A stretch of 64,000 nucleotides of DNA, taken from the NCBI RefSeq assembly GCF_024649945.1, contig NZ_JANKMS010000007.1, positions 1-64,000 of the forward strand. Reading direction: 5' to 3'. The position numbers were made by a program, and so were the translations under genes. Below, piece by piece: positions 35,938-44,549 of the stretch (positions are counted from its first letter, which is position 1; each line of letters opens with the position of its first letter). The notes below the pieces were generated by a model that saw only the letters and a list, made by a program, of their open reading frames with translations, was not told where the DNA came from and ran no database searches. The DNA comes from Flavobacterium panacis. GTDB taxonomy: Bacteria > Bacteroidota > Bacteroidia > Flavobacteriales > Flavobacteriaceae.

Positions 35938-36468
35938 ATGAAGAATTCAATAGAGACCGAACGCTTGATTTTACGGGAATTACAACTTTCTGATGCAGAA
36001 GGAATGTTCGAATTGGATTCGAATCCGAACGTACATTTGTTTCTTGGTAATAAGCCTGTAAAGCATATTGATGAAAGTATTGAGTATATCAAATTTGTTC
36101 AAAAACAATATAAAGATTTTGGAACAGGAAGGTGGGCTGTTGTTTTAAAAGAAACAAACGAGTTTATTGGCTGGTCTGGAATAAAATATATTACCGATGA
36201 AATCAATAATCACAGAAACTTTTACGAGTTAGGTTATCGTTTTATCGAAAAACATTGGGGTAAAGGTTATGCGACTGAAGTAGGAAAAGCTTTTATTGAT
36301 CGTGCTTTTAACGAAATGAAAGTAGAAGTGCTTTATGCTTATGCAGATGCGGGAAACGAAAATTCAAGAAAGATTCTGGAAAAATTAGGTTTCCATTTTG
36401 TGAATTCTTTCGAATACAATGAAGAATTAGAAGTTTGGTACGAACTTAAGAATCCGAACTTGATATAA
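35938..36468 (+). CDS. GNAT family N-acetyltransferase (RimJ-like)
   Basis: A 176-residue acetyltransferase. IETERLILRELQLSDAEGMFEL opens the RimJ/RimL type; the acetyl-CoA segment is HWGKGYATEVGKAFI and NENSRKILEKLGFHFV follows. It lies 6 bases after the Cof-type gene, so they are almost surely co-transcribed. Substrate unknown. Confidence 0.87.
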   Translation: MKNSIETERLILRELQLSDAEGMFELDSNPNVHLFLGNKPVKHIDESIEYIKFVQKQYKDFGTGRWAVVLKETNEFIGWSGIKYITDEINNHRNFYELGYRFIEKHWGKGYATEVGKAFIDRAFNEMKVEVLYAYADAGNENSRKILEKLGFHFVNSFEYNEELEVWYELKNPNLI

Positions 36469-36475
36469 AAAATGA

Positions 36476-36519
36476 ATTCCAAATCTTTACAAACTTAAAA
36501 GTCAGTAAAGATTTGGAAT
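36476..36519. repeat. 15-bp inverted repeat between convergent genes, GGAATTTGG family
   Basis: ATTCCAAATCTTTAC (36476-36490) and its complement (36505-36519) with a 14-base spacer. Placed between convergent genes, so it may serve as a terminator, although no long T-run follows. Confidence 0.75.
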
Positions 36520-36545
36520 CAATTAAAGAGTAATATTTAAAAATA

Positions 36546-37070
36546 TTATTTTTTAGCTACAGAAACAAAATATTTATTTCCGTCACCCATAGTTAATTTT
36601 ACACGTTCGTCGCAAAGATCGATAGCAAAATTAGCACTTTCGTAACAGCTGCAAGTAGTGTTTTTGTCTTTAGACATTTCTGTTTTACAGTTGTTGTTTT
36701 TAAAAGTAGTCAATTGTGGTGTGTATAGACTTACTAAATCAGTAGAAGCAGTTACCAAAGAAATAATACTTGCTGAATTATTATTAGTAATTCTGTACAC
36801 GATTCTATCTGTATAGTTTACATCGTTAACTGTTACTTTACGAATGTAGGTATATGCTGTAGATCCTTCACCTGGTTCTTTTACTTCAAATTTAAATCCA
36901 ACAGCACGAATAGCAACGTCAAATTGTTGTTGAGAATTCAAGCTCGCCCAAGTTGTTAATGTACTAATAGTAGGAAATGGATTTGCATTTGCAGCTGGAG
37001 CATTAGTTTGCGCTTGCGAACTAAAAATGGTTAAGAACATCAAGCAGATTGTGGGTAAAAATGCTTTCAT
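36546..37070 (-). CDS. Secreted protein of unknown function
   Basis: A 174-residue protein with signal peptide MKAFLPTICLMFLTIFSSQA; I use the ATG at 37070 since a longer frame (to 37172) only adds a charged segment. The mature part has no motif I know. Near the C-terminus four cysteines fall in NNCKTEM, TTCSCYES and DLCDERV, so a small disulphide-bonded core is likely. It stands alone, convergent with the acetyltransferase. Unrecognised. Confidence 0.7.
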   Translation of the reverse strand: MKAFLPTICLMFLTIFSSQAQTNAPAANANPFPTISTLTTWASLNSQQQFDVAIRAVGFKFEVKEPGEGSTAYTYIRKVTVNDVNYTDRIVYRITNNNSASIISLVTASTDLVSLYTPQLTTFKNNNCKTEMSKDKNTTCSCYESANFAIDLCDERVKLTMGDGNKYFVSVAKK

Positions 37071-37557
37071 AAAGTGGTATTTGTTATTATAATTTTTGCC
37101 TACTCTCTTTGGTTTTCGGCTTTCCCATTTCATTTTGTAACACAAAACAACAACATAACGAGTAAAATTCAAAATTGTTATGCTCGAATTATTATTAAAT
37201 TAATTAAAGCGTGTTAAAATTCTTAAATCTGAATTTATTTTATACGAGAATCATAACAAAAGTAAATGTAAGAAATTTTGAATTTAAAACAGTTAAAAAT
37301 GTACTTAATCGATAAAATTTGCATTTAATCGATTATTTTGTCATTTTATTCTTATTGAATGATATAAAAATCAGGGTTTTAAAGTCGTGTTTTTATAAAA
37401 ATAGAAACTAATAAAATCACTTTTGAATGTTTCTAAATTAACATTCGACGCAAATTATTGATTCGAAGTAAATTAATCGCTTTCTTTTGATGAATATTGT
37501 TCGTAAATTTGCGGCCTTAAATTTTTTGACAACGATTTCATTAATTTAAGACAGATT
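37071..37557. other. 487-bp gene-free region upstream of mtaB
   Basis: Very AT-rich. Contains an imperfect inverted pair (TTGTTATGCTCG near 37175 with CGAGAATCATAACAA near 37250) and two TTAATCGAT repeats near 37306 and 37326. A -7 box lies at 37504-37511. I see no small gene or RNA. Confidence 0.4.
37504..37511 (+). promoter_or_regulatory. Probable -7 element of mtaB
   Basis: TAAATTTG (TAnnTTTG type), 46 bases before the mtaB ATG; no clear -33 TTG at the right distance. Confidence 0.5.
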
Positions 37558-38892
37558 ATGGAAAATAGAAAAAAAGTTGCCTTTTATACGCTGGGTTGTA
37601 AACTGAATTTTTCAGAGACTTCTACAATTGCCAGAAATTTTAATGACGAAGGTTTTGACCGCGTCGATTTTGAAGAAATAGCAGATATTTATGTTATCAA
37701 TACTTGCTCTGTAACCGAAAATGCAGATAAGCAGTTTAAGCAGGTAGTTAGAAAAGCAATGAAGCTGAATGAAAAAGCTTTTGTTGCGGCTGTTGGCTGT
37801 TATGCTCAATTAAAACCAGAAGAATTAGCGTCTGTCGATGGTGTTGATTTGGTTTTGGGAGCGACAGAAAAATTCAAAATCACAGATTATATCCATGATT
37901 TAAGCAAGAACGATATGGGTGAAGTTCACTCATGCGAAATTGCCGAAGCTGATTTCTACGTTGGAAGTTATTCTATCGGAGATCGTACCAGAGCATTTTT
38001 GAAAGTTCAGGATGGTTGCGATTATAAATGTACATATTGTACAATTCCATTAGCAAGAGGAATTTCTAGAAGTGATGCTTTGGAAAATGTATTGAAAAAT
38101 GCCAAAGAAATCTCAGCTCAAAATATTCGTGAAATTGTTTTAACTGGTGTAAATATTGGAGATTACGGAAAAGGGGAGTTCGGAAACAAAAAACACGAAC
38201 ATACTTTTCTGGATTTAGTTCAAGCCTTAGACAAAGTAGAAGGAATTGAGCGTTTACGAATTTCTTCAATCGAACCGAATTTATTGAAAAACGAAACAAT
38301 CGAATTCGTTTCAAAAAGCCGCACTTTTGTACCGCACTTTCATATTCCGCTACAATCTGGAAGTAATGATATTTTGAAATTAATGAAACGTCGTTATTTA
38401 CGTGAAGTTTATATTGATCGAGTTGCCAAAATTCGCGAAGTAATGCCTCACGCTTGTATTGGTGTAGACGTTATCGTTGGTTTCCCAGGAGAAACAGACG
38501 AGCATTTCTTGGAAACGTATCATTTCTTAAACGAATTAGATATTTCGTATTTACACGTATTTACCTATTCAGAAAGAGATAATACAGAAGCAGTAGACAT
38601 GGAAGGTGTTGTTCCTTCAAATGTAAGAGCAAAACGCAGTAAAATGCTTCGTGGTTTATCGGTTAAAAAACGTCGTGCTTTTTACGAAAGTCAATTAGGA
38701 ACGAATAGAACTGTTCTTTTTGAAGGAGAAAATAAAGAAGGTTACATTCACGGATTTACAGAAAATTACGTAAAAGTAAAAACACCTTGGAATCCTGAAT
38801 TGGTAAATACTTTGCAAGAAATCAACTTAACCAAAATCGACGAAGACGGAAGTGTTCGTTTGGAGTTTTTGAATAAACTTGCTGAGGTTTAA
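37558..38892 (+). CDS. mtaB: tRNA t6A37 methylthiotransferase MtaB
   Basis: A radical-SAM enzyme that adds a methylthio group to N6-threonylcarbamoyladenosine-37 in ANN-decoding tRNAs. Cluster cysteines of the N-terminal UPF0004 domain are C14 (TLGCKLNF), C50 (INTCSVTE) and C81 (AVGCYAQL); the radical-SAM cysteines are C154, C158 and C161 (GCDYKCTYC). A TRAM-like domain closes the protein. The 444-residue length and GCKLNFSE start favour MtaB over MiaB or RimO. Confidence 0.92.
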   Translation: MENRKKVAFYTLGCKLNFSETSTIARNFNDEGFDRVDFEEIADIYVINTCSVTENADKQFKQVVRKAMKLNEKAFVAAVGCYAQLKPEELASVDGVDLVLGATEKFKITDYIHDLSKNDMGEVHSCEIAEADFYVGSYSIGDRTRAFLKVQDGCDYKCTYCTIPLARGISRSDALENVLKNAKEISAQNIREIVLTGVNIGDYGKGEFGNKKHEHTFLDLVQALDKVEGIERLRISSIEPNLLKNETIEFVSKSRTFVPHFHIPLQSGSNDILKLMKRRYLREVYIDRVAKIREVMPHACIGVDVIVGFPGETDEHFLETYHFLNELDISYLHVFTYSERDNTEAVDMEGVVPSNVRAKRSKMLRGLSVKKRRAFYESQLGTNRTVLFEGENKEGYIHGFTENYVKVKTPWNPELVNTLQEINLTKIDEDGSVRLEFLNKLAEV

Positions 38893-38909
38893 GATTTAGA
38901 TGCTTAAGA

Positions 38910-38940
38910 ACTTTGTCAAAGTTTCAAACTTTGACAAAGT
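38910..38940. repeat. TTTGTCAAAG hairpin, copy 1
   Basis: Perfect 15-bp arms (ACTTTGTCAAAGTTT and its complement) with one central base, 17 bases after mtaB. A shorter copy is at 44550-44580. Confidence 0.8.
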
Positions 38941-38968
38941 CGACAAACAAAAAAGATACATAAAGTAT

Positions 38969-39069
38969 TGTCATTCTGAGGAACGAAGAATCACACTCGA
39001 AACTCTACAAAGATTGACAATTAAAGCATACGGAATTACTAGTGTGATTCCTCGTTCCTCGGAATGACA
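38969..39069. repeat. TGTCATTCTGAGGAACGA inverted repeat
   Basis: 28-base arms at 38969-38996 and 39042-39069 (TGTCATTCTGAGGAACGA at the outer end) differ at two positions, one of them a G-T wobble. The arms are GC-richer than surrounding DNA. A remnant with the same TTGTCNTTCTTCCTTTGTC core is nested in the repeat at 54863-55055. Confidence 0.85.
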
Positions 39070-39105
39070 AAAAAAGCTCTTTTAATTTATAAAAGAGCTT
39101 TTTTT
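39069..39105. terminator. Bidirectional terminator after mtaB
   Basis: A perfect 16-bp stem (seven A then GCTCTTTTA with its complement) ending in a T-run on both strands; it separates mtaB from the convergent 168-codon gene. Confidence 0.8.
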
Positions 39106-39162
39106 GATTAAAATTCTTCGTGAATCTCTGCGAAAATCTTGGTGTGTCTCCGTGGTATAAAA

Positions 39163-39669
39163 TCAATTATCTCCAACAACCAATTTCAACGAATTAATAT
39201 AATCCGTATCAAATTCGATAACCCTGATTTTTTCTGGATTAAAACCTAATTCTCCTCCAAACTGACCACGTGTATCTAAAAAATCGATAGTCAATTCTTC
39301 ATTATTTAATTCTATTAATTTTCCTAAATAAGCAGATTTAGATGATTTTTTCGCAATTTGAAAAATACCGTATTTCTCAGAAATATATTTTATAATCGAA
39401 GCTAAATCTTTGATCGGAATAATATCATCAGAATTTATTTTTAAACCTTTCAAACGAATTACTTTCTCAGTGAAAGCCAAATCGTGATCTCGGTTTACAG
39501 CTTCAATGTTTTTATTTCTCAAAATAACGAAACCATCCAAAACAAAATCTACTGGATTATTTCTAAGCAAAATCCATTCATCAGAATAATCAATAAGAAA
39601 TCCGGAGAAAATCTGTTTTTTATCCTGAAATTCTATCTCGACCAATTGTCTTAAATATTGTTCCATCAT
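39163..39669 (-). CDS. Conserved-looking protein of unknown function
   Basis: A 168-residue cytoplasmic protein with no signal peptide. Two similar segments rich in beta strands stand out (FSGFLIDYSDEWILLRN, near 20-55, and LGKLIELNNEELTIDFLDTR, near 115-155), suggesting a duplicated small beta-barrel such as SH3- or Sm-like; that is inference. It is last in the minus-strand series that begins with the ECF sigma factor. I do not recognise it. Confidence 0.65.
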   Translation of the reverse strand: MMEQYLRQLVEIEFQDKKQIFSGFLIDYSDEWILLRNNPVDFVLDGFVILRNKNIEAVNRDHDLAFTEKVIRLKGLKINSDDIIPIKDLASIIKYISEKYGIFQIAKKSSKSAYLGKLIELNNEELTIDFLDTRGQFGGELGFNPEKIRVIEFDTDYINSLKLVVGDN

Positions 39670-39694
39670 ATAATTTTTTAAAATTTCAATATTT

Positions 39695-39736
39695 AAATTC
39701 CAAATTCCAATCGCTAAGTATTGGAATTTGGAATTT
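39695..39736. repeat. 17-bp inverted repeat, GGAATTTGGAATTT family
   Basis: AAATTCCAAATTCCAAT (39695-39711) pairs perfectly with 39720-39736 around 8 bases; an additional partial copy (AATTTGGAATTTGAATTT) follows at 39740-39757 up to the SDR stop codon. It lies in the 87-bp space between the SDR and the 168-codon gene. Confidence 0.8.
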
Positions 39737-39756
39737 TAAAAATTTGGAATTTGAAT

Positions 39757-40473
39757 TTAAGGATTAGTAGACCAAATACTACTGTTTTTAATAAAAACTC
39801 TTCGATTTAATTTTAATTGTGCAACGATCAAATCTGCCATATCTTCAGACTGCATTACTTTTTCTGGGTTTCCGTCGGTCAGGTTTAAGTCTTTGGCCAT
39901 ATCAGTTGCTACTGTACTTGGCGTTAAAGCCGTAACACGAATATTGTGTTTTCTCATTTCTTGCATCAAAGAATCGGTCAAGCCTAAAACCGCAAATTTC
40001 GAAGCACTGTAAGCACTTGTCAAAGCATTTCCGTTTAATCCAGCAGTTGAAGAAATATTGATAATATCACCCGTTTGTCTTTCGATCATGTTTGGAATAA
40101 TTGCACGAGTCGTGTAATAGGTTCCCATTAAATTCACCTGAATAATTCTTTCCCAAGCTTCTGGTTCTAATTCTAAGAATTTTCCAAAAGAAGCAATTCC
40201 GGCGCTGTTAATTAAAATATCAATGTGTTTAAATTCGGCTAAAGCTTTTTCTACCGCTTTGTTGATCGAATTAATGTCAGAAACATCAGCGCTTAAAGCC
40301 AAAGCTTTTACGCCCAAGTTCGACGCTTCATCAGCCAATTGTTCTACGTCTTTTTGTGTTCTTGAAACCAAAATAAGATTGACACCTTCTTTAGCCAAAG
40401 CAATGGCTACAGCTTTTCCAATTCCTTTTCCTGCCCCAGTAATAAAGGCATTTTTATTTTTTAAGTCGGTCAT
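39757..40473 (-). CDS. SDR oxidoreductase (3-ketoacyl-ACP reductase-like)
   Basis: A 238-residue NAD(P)-dependent dehydrogenase. I use the ATG at 40473 ([19 protein letters not shown]), 11 codons into the longest frame. The cofactor loop is [21 protein letters not shown] is present and the catalytic tetrad shows S (ISSTAGLNG), Y and K ([12 protein letters not shown]). The [11 protein letters not shown] and [14 protein letters not shown] segments resemble FabG-type proteins. Substrate unknown. A 15-bp inverted repeat precedes the start. Confidence 0.87.
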   Translation of the reverse strand: MTDLKNKNAFITGAGKGIGKAVAIALAKEGVNLILVSRTQKDVEQLADEASNLGVKALALSADVSDINSINKAVEKALAEFKHIDILINSAGIASFGKFLELEPEAWERIIQVNLMGTYYTTRAIIPNMIERQTGDIINISSTAGLNGNALTSAYSASKFAVLGLTDSLMQEMRKHNIRVTALTPSTVATDMAKDLNLTDGNPEKVMQSEDMADLIVAQLKLNRRVFIKNSSIWSTNP

Positions 40474-40494
40474 TATGGTAATTTTTATAAATGC

Positions 40495-40555
40495 AGAAAG
40501 CATCATTTTTAAGTCTTACAAAAATAAGCTTTTGCAAGCTAAAATGATGCTTTCT
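40495..40555. repeat. 15-bp inverted repeat upstream of the SDR gene
   Basis: AGAAAGCATCATTTT (40495-40509) pairs perfectly with 40541-40555; a 31-base spacer contains an inner AAGCTTTTGCAAGCT palindrome-like segment. It separates the scramblase-like gene from the SDR gene and could end the upstream transcript or act as a stem in the mRNA. Confidence 0.75.
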
Positions 40556-40589
40556 AAGATATTCTTAATCTAAGTTTAACAACTTTTGA

Positions 40590-41177
40590 TTATTCTTTCA
40601 GAACCATGTCAATACACATTACAGCTCCTAAAATTAACTGTCTCAACGGACTATCATCTGCAACGGTATCTTCAATTTTAAGCACATAATTATCCGCACT
40701 TGTAAAAAACTCTTTTCCTAATCCAGCCCATTTTTTACTTACTTGTGCCAATTGCTTGTTTTCGTGTGAGAATTTAAAATCCCAGCCTGTCCATTTTCCT
40801 TGAAGTGTTGCCACTGGTCTTTCGTTTTTGTCCAGAATGTCAAATTTTCCTCCAATAGAAAAGAATTTTTGTTTGAATGTTCCAACCAAACGATCTTTTT
40901 CATCCAAAACTTCAACAGTCGATCTGAAGATGGCAACACCTCTTCTTACTGTAATTAATTTTTCGCCAGAAGCAGTTGTAATTTCAATATTAAATGGAGT
41001 TGCTCTTTTGTAATCTGTAAATCGGAATACTTTTGTGAAAAAACCAAGATTGTTCTCTCGGCAGTTCATTATAATCTGATTGGTTTCTGGATGATAAATG
41101 TCGTAATTGTTTGCGGCTTTAAACATTCCAACATGTTCTTTTACTAAAAATAGATTTTGGCTTAAAATAGGATTCAT
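40590..41177 (-). CDS. Phospholipid scramblase-related (Tubby-like) protein
   Basis: A 195-residue protein of the scramblase/LURP-one-related group. MNPILSQNLFLVKEHVGMFK and the regularly spaced beta-strand motifs (YDIYHPETNQIIMNCRE, LITVRRGVAIFRSTVEVLDE, RLVGTFKQKFFSIGGKFDIL) form the twelve-stranded barrel pattern, followed by one hydrophobic helix (PLRQLILGAVMCIDMVL). Molecular role in bacteria is unknown. It follows the SIMPL gene by 40 bases. Confidence 0.78.
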   Translation of the reverse strand: MNPILSQNLFLVKEHVGMFKAANNYDIYHPETNQIIMNCRENNLGFFTKVFRFTDYKRATPFNIEITTASGEKLITVRRGVAIFRSTVEVLDEKDRLVGTFKQKFFSIGGKFDILDKNERPVATLQGKWTGWDFKFSHENKQLAQVSKKWAGLGKEFFTSADNYVLKIEDTVADDSPLRQLILGAVMCIDMVLKE

Positions 41178-41217
41178 GAATTTTGCGTGTAATTAATTTA
41201 TTATGATTGTATTAAAA

Positions 41218-41928
41218 TTATTCTATAAGAAAGCGAACTTGTACTGAACTGGATATTTTAATTTTTTCAAATTCAATAGCAGGTTCACTAGGTGTACTTT
41301 CACTTTCGTATCTTTTTACGCCATAAGCAGTATTTACTACAAGGCCAGCAGCTCTGCCGTATAATTTTTGCGAAATATCTTCAAAATTGCTAATTTGTAT
41401 AGAGTTCCCAACTTTTTGATTTAAAGGTTTAGTAAAACTTTCTGCGGTTTGTTTCGCATTCAATATTGCTTTTCCATTAATTAAAAGTTTGATCTTTTTT
41501 TCGTCCGTATTTTCAATTTTTTCAATTCGTACATTTGAAATTCCAATTTTTTCTAATTCAATAAAGACATTTGAAGTTTCGATTGCATTTTTAACGATAA
41601 TGGAATACGATTTCGATTTAAAGATATCATTTTGTTTTAATAAATAATTTTTGAAATTACTGGACATGTCATTTAAAGTGACATCTTTTTCAATATTTAT
41701 TCCGATTTCTTTTAATTTTGAAAACATGTTTTTCTCCAAATCTTCTACCGATTTTTTCCCTTTAGAATCTTTTTCACTTAATAATACATTGATCCAGATT
41801 TTATTTGGAACTACCAATGTATCAGCTTGACCAGAAACCTCAATAAAAGGTTTATCGATTAAATTTTTAGTTTGAGAAAAAGAATTTACAGTAACGAATG
41901 CTAATAACGCAAAAAGTAGTTGTTTCAT
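41218..41928 (-). CDS. Secreted SIMPL-domain (DUF541) protein
   Basis: A 236-residue exported protein; the start is the ATG at 41928 (MKQLLFALLAFVTVNSFSQ signal). FIEVSGQADTLVVPNKIWINV begins the SIMPL domain, which ends with AIEFEKIKISSSVQVRFLI. Family members include the E. coli oxidative-stress defence protein YggE and channel-forming relatives; function here is unknown. It lies 79 bases after the small plug-like gene and is probably co-transcribed with the sigma/anti-sigma unit. Confidence 0.85.
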   Translation of the reverse strand: MKQLLFALLAFVTVNSFSQTKNLIDKPFIEVSGQADTLVVPNKIWINVLLSEKDSKGKKSVEDLEKNMFSKLKEIGINIEKDVTLNDMSSNFKNYLLKQNDIFKSKSYSIIVKNAIETSNVFIELEKIGISNVRIEKIENTDEKKIKLLINGKAILNAKQTAESFTKPLNQKVGNSIQISNFEDISQKLYGRAAGLVVNTAYGVKRYESESTPSEPAIEFEKIKISSSVQVRFLIE

Positions 41929-42007
41929 TGTTTTTAAATTGAATTTCAAATGTAATAAAATTTGGATTAATTAGTATTGTCTGAGTCCTTACCTGAAAAT
42001 ATTGAAT

Positions 42008-42361
42008 TTACTTTTTACGAGTTACAGTAATTACACCATTTGCGCCTTGATCTCCATAAAGTAATTTTCCTTCATTTGGTTTTAAAACTTTCATAGATTC
42101 AATATCATTCGGATTAATTTGGTTCATTTTTTTTTGATCTATTATTTTTCCATCCAAAACATATAAAATCTGAATCAGTGACGATCTAGACGGACCGCAT
42201 ATTGTTACTTTAGTGGGTTGAACTGGCATTGGTTGAACAATAGGAGAAATTTTAGTTTCTCCTATTGTGTCTTTTTCTTTTGAAACTGTTCTATCTTGTG
42301 CTAGTATACTATAACTAATAAGTATTAAAAAAATAAGTAAACAGGGTTTTAGTATTTTCAT
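42008..42361 (-). CDS. Small secreted TonB-plug-like protein
   Basis: A 117-residue protein consisting of a signal peptide (MKILKPCLLIFLILISYSILA) and little more than one module (about residues 62-115): ILYVLDGKIID, MNQINPNDIESMKVL and DQGANGVITVTRKK. These correspond to the YxxDG..., NPNDI and GxxxNGVI segments of SusC/TonB-dependent receptor plug domains, with no barrel. The start ATG at 42361 is 4 bases after the stop of the vWA gene at 42366. Function unknown; see the finding on this cluster. Confidence 0.7.
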   Translation of the reverse strand: MKILKPCLLIFLILISYSILAQDRTVSKEKDTIGETKISPIVQPMPVQPTKVTICGPSRSSLIQILYVLDGKIIDQKKMNQINPNDIESMKVLKPNEGKLLYGDQGANGVITVTRKK

Positions 42362-42365
42362 AATA

Positions 42366-44516
42366 TTAATTGTATTGCTTAGAAGTTTCCACCAAACGAA
42401 TAAATTCTGCTTTGTAACCTTCGCCATCATTTGAATTTCCTTGCTTCGCTAATTTTACAATTTCTTCAGAAGATTTATCCGCAATCAATTTTGAATCTCT
42501 TAATTTCAATCCGAACCAGGCAACGGCAGTACTAAATTTCATGTCATCACTTGCTTTTTCCATAACAACTGATTTGTTTTCGATTACCTGAACCATTTCG
42601 ATGCTTTTTTCTCCATCAGGTTTTTTATAACGGAATTTTACTGTTGCCAGTTCATTACTGTAATTAGTTGAATTGGGTTCTGTTTTCGTGTATTTTAATT
42701 CGTCTGGTTGTGCTGTTAGATAATCGCTTTTTACACCCGTTGGAATAATTTCATACAAAGCCGTAACCGTATGATTGCTTCCTAATTCTCCGGCATCAAT
42801 GGCGTCATTCTTAAAATCTTCTGGACGAAGTTTTCGGTTTTCATAACCAATCAATCGGTAAGACTGAACTTGTTTCGGATTAAATTCGATTTGGATTTTT
42901 ACATCTTTCGCGATAGCAAACATAGAACCTTTGAATTCTTTTCCTAAAAAACGATTGGCTTCCTGAATGTTATCAATATAAGCGTAATTTCCATTTCCTT
43001 TGTCGGCTAAGATTTCCATTTTACTGTCTTTGTAATTACCCATTCCATAACCCAAACAAGTCAAGAATACACCTGTTTTTCTTTTTTCTTCAATCAATTT
43101 TTCCATATCAGAATTAGATGAACTTCCCACGTTGAAATCTCCATCTGTTGCTAGAATAACTCTGTTGTTTCCTCCTTTAATGAAATTTTCTGTTGCAGTT
43201 TTATAAGCCAATTCAATTCCTGCGCCTCCTGCAGTACTTCCTCCAGATTGTAATTTATCCAGTGCATCAATAATTGTCTTTTTCTCATCGCCAGAAGTTG
43301 GAGGTAAAACCATTCCAGCAGCACCAGCGTAAACTACAATTGCCACTTTGTCTTTTGGGCGTAATTCGTTCACCAAAATTTTCAATGATTGTTTTAATAA
43401 TGGCAGTTTGTTCATGTCGCTCATTGAACCCGAAACGTCAATTAAGAAAACAAGATTTGATGCAGGTAAATCTTCTGTTGGAATGTTTTTTCCCTGTAAA
43501 CCAATTTTCAGGATTTTATTGTTTGCATTCCAAGGCGAATCGCTCACTTCTGTATTGATTGAAAACGGATGTTCGTTTTTTGGCTGCGGATAAGTGTATT
43601 TAAAGAAATTAACCATTTCTTCTACACGCACCGCATCTTTTGGAACCTGCTGTCCGTTGTTTAAAAAACGTCTGATATTCGTATAAGAAGCATTGTCGAC
43701 ATCTATAGAAAAAGTAGAAAGAGGAGCCGTTTTTGGACTTTCGAATGCATTTTCTACAAAAGAGTCATAATCTTCTTGAGTTGGTTCGGCTGGAATTGGC
43801 GTTATATTTAATTTTTGATTTAATTCTGTTTCCGAAAGATTTTTGTAAAGCTCATTTTTTGTTGAAATAATCACAACGCCATTTGAGGCTCTGTTTCCAT
43901 AAATTGAAGTCGCAGCGGCATCTTTTAATACTTTCAAATCTTTAATATCATTTGGATTGATTTTCGCCATTTGATTGGCTTTTGCAGGAACTCCGTCGAT
44001 AATGTACATAGGTTCATTTTTTGGAGAAACACTTGCAGCACCTCGTATAACCACATTTTGGCTTGGAGCAGCAACATATCCAGCGCCATTTTGAACCTGA
44101 ACTCCAGCAACTTTTCCTTGTAATGCGGTTTCGTTTCTGTCTTTGCGTTTTGAAAACAAACCAGTTAACATTGATTTTTTTTGAATGCCATAGCCAACGA
44201 CTACAACTTCTTGTAAATTGGAAGATTCTGGAAGCATTTTAATATTCATTATGTCTGAGTTTTGAACTTTTTGGCTTTGTTTTGTGTATCCAATAAAAGT
44301 AAAAACTAACAGATCTCCTGTTTTAGCTTTGATGCTGTATTTTCCGTCGAAATCTGTCGTAGCAACTGCTTTAGAAGCTTGATTAAAAATGTTTACACCA
44401 GGAAGTACTTGTTTGTATTCGTCTGAAATGATTCCAGAAATGGTTCTTTCTTGTGCCATGCTCACGAAACATATAAGCATAGCAATGGCTGATGAAATAA
44501 GTTTTAGACTTTTCAT
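42366..44516 (-). CDS. SusC-like N-terminus fused to a von Willebrand A domain
   Basis: A 716-residue exported protein. Signal peptide (1-21), then a carboxypeptidase-regulatory-like domain (about 25-95: ISGIISDEYKQVLPGVNIFN), then a plug-like region with the SusC-type VVVVGYG (104-110), VVIRGAASV, MYIIDGVP, INPNDIKDLKVLKDAAATSI and NGVVIISTK (212-220). After that comes a YfbK-type von Willebrand A module with MIDAS DVSGS (D360, S362, S364), ending in a DUF3520-like region. The barrel of a TonB receptor is missing. The first part is thus a receptor N-terminus without a pore, on a metal-binding adhesion-type domain. Confidence 0.85.
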   Translation of the reverse strand: MKSLKLISSAIAMLICFVSMAQERTISGIISDEYKQVLPGVNIFNQASKAVATTDFDGKYSIKAKTGDLLVFTFIGYTKQSQKVQNSDIMNIKMLPESSNLQEVVVVGYGIQKKSMLTGLFSKRKDRNETALQGKVAGVQVQNGAGYVAAPSQNVVIRGAASVSPKNEPMYIIDGVPAKANQMAKINPNDIKDLKVLKDAAATSIYGNRASNGVVIISTKNELYKNLSETELNQKLNITPIPAEPTQEDYDSFVENAFESPKTAPLSTFSIDVDNASYTNIRRFLNNGQQVPKDAVRVEEMVNFFKYTYPQPKNEHPFSINTEVSDSPWNANNKILKIGLQGKNIPTEDLPASNLVFLIDVSGSMSDMNKLPLLKQSLKILVNELRPKDKVAIVVYAGAAGMVLPPTSGDEKKTIIDALDKLQSGGSTAGGAGIELAYKTATENFIKGGNNRVILATDGDFNVGSSSNSDMEKLIEEKRKTGVFLTCLGYGMGNYKDSKMEILADKGNGNYAYIDNIQEANRFLGKEFKGSMFAIAKDVKIQIEFNPKQVQSYRLIGYENRKLRPEDFKNDAIDAGELGSNHTVTALYEIIPTGVKSDYLTAQPDELKYTKTEPNSTNYSNELATVKFRYKKPDGEKSIEMVQVIENKSVVMEKASDDMKFSTAVAWFGLKLRDSKLIADKSSEEIVKLAKQGNSNDGEGYKAEFIRLVETSKQYN

Positions 44517-44549
44517 GATAATAAGTTTTAGAATTAATGTTCGGATTTT

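Noticed and set aside
42362..42430. Longer start of the mini-plug protein overlapping the vWA gene
   Set aside because: The extra 23 residues are the vWA tail in another frame; the ATG at 42361 opens a normal signal peptide.
42366..44516. Interpretation as a truncated TonB-dependent receptor pseudogene
   Set aside because: The frame continues through a complete vWA domain with an intact MIDAS, so it is a fusion and not a broken receptor.
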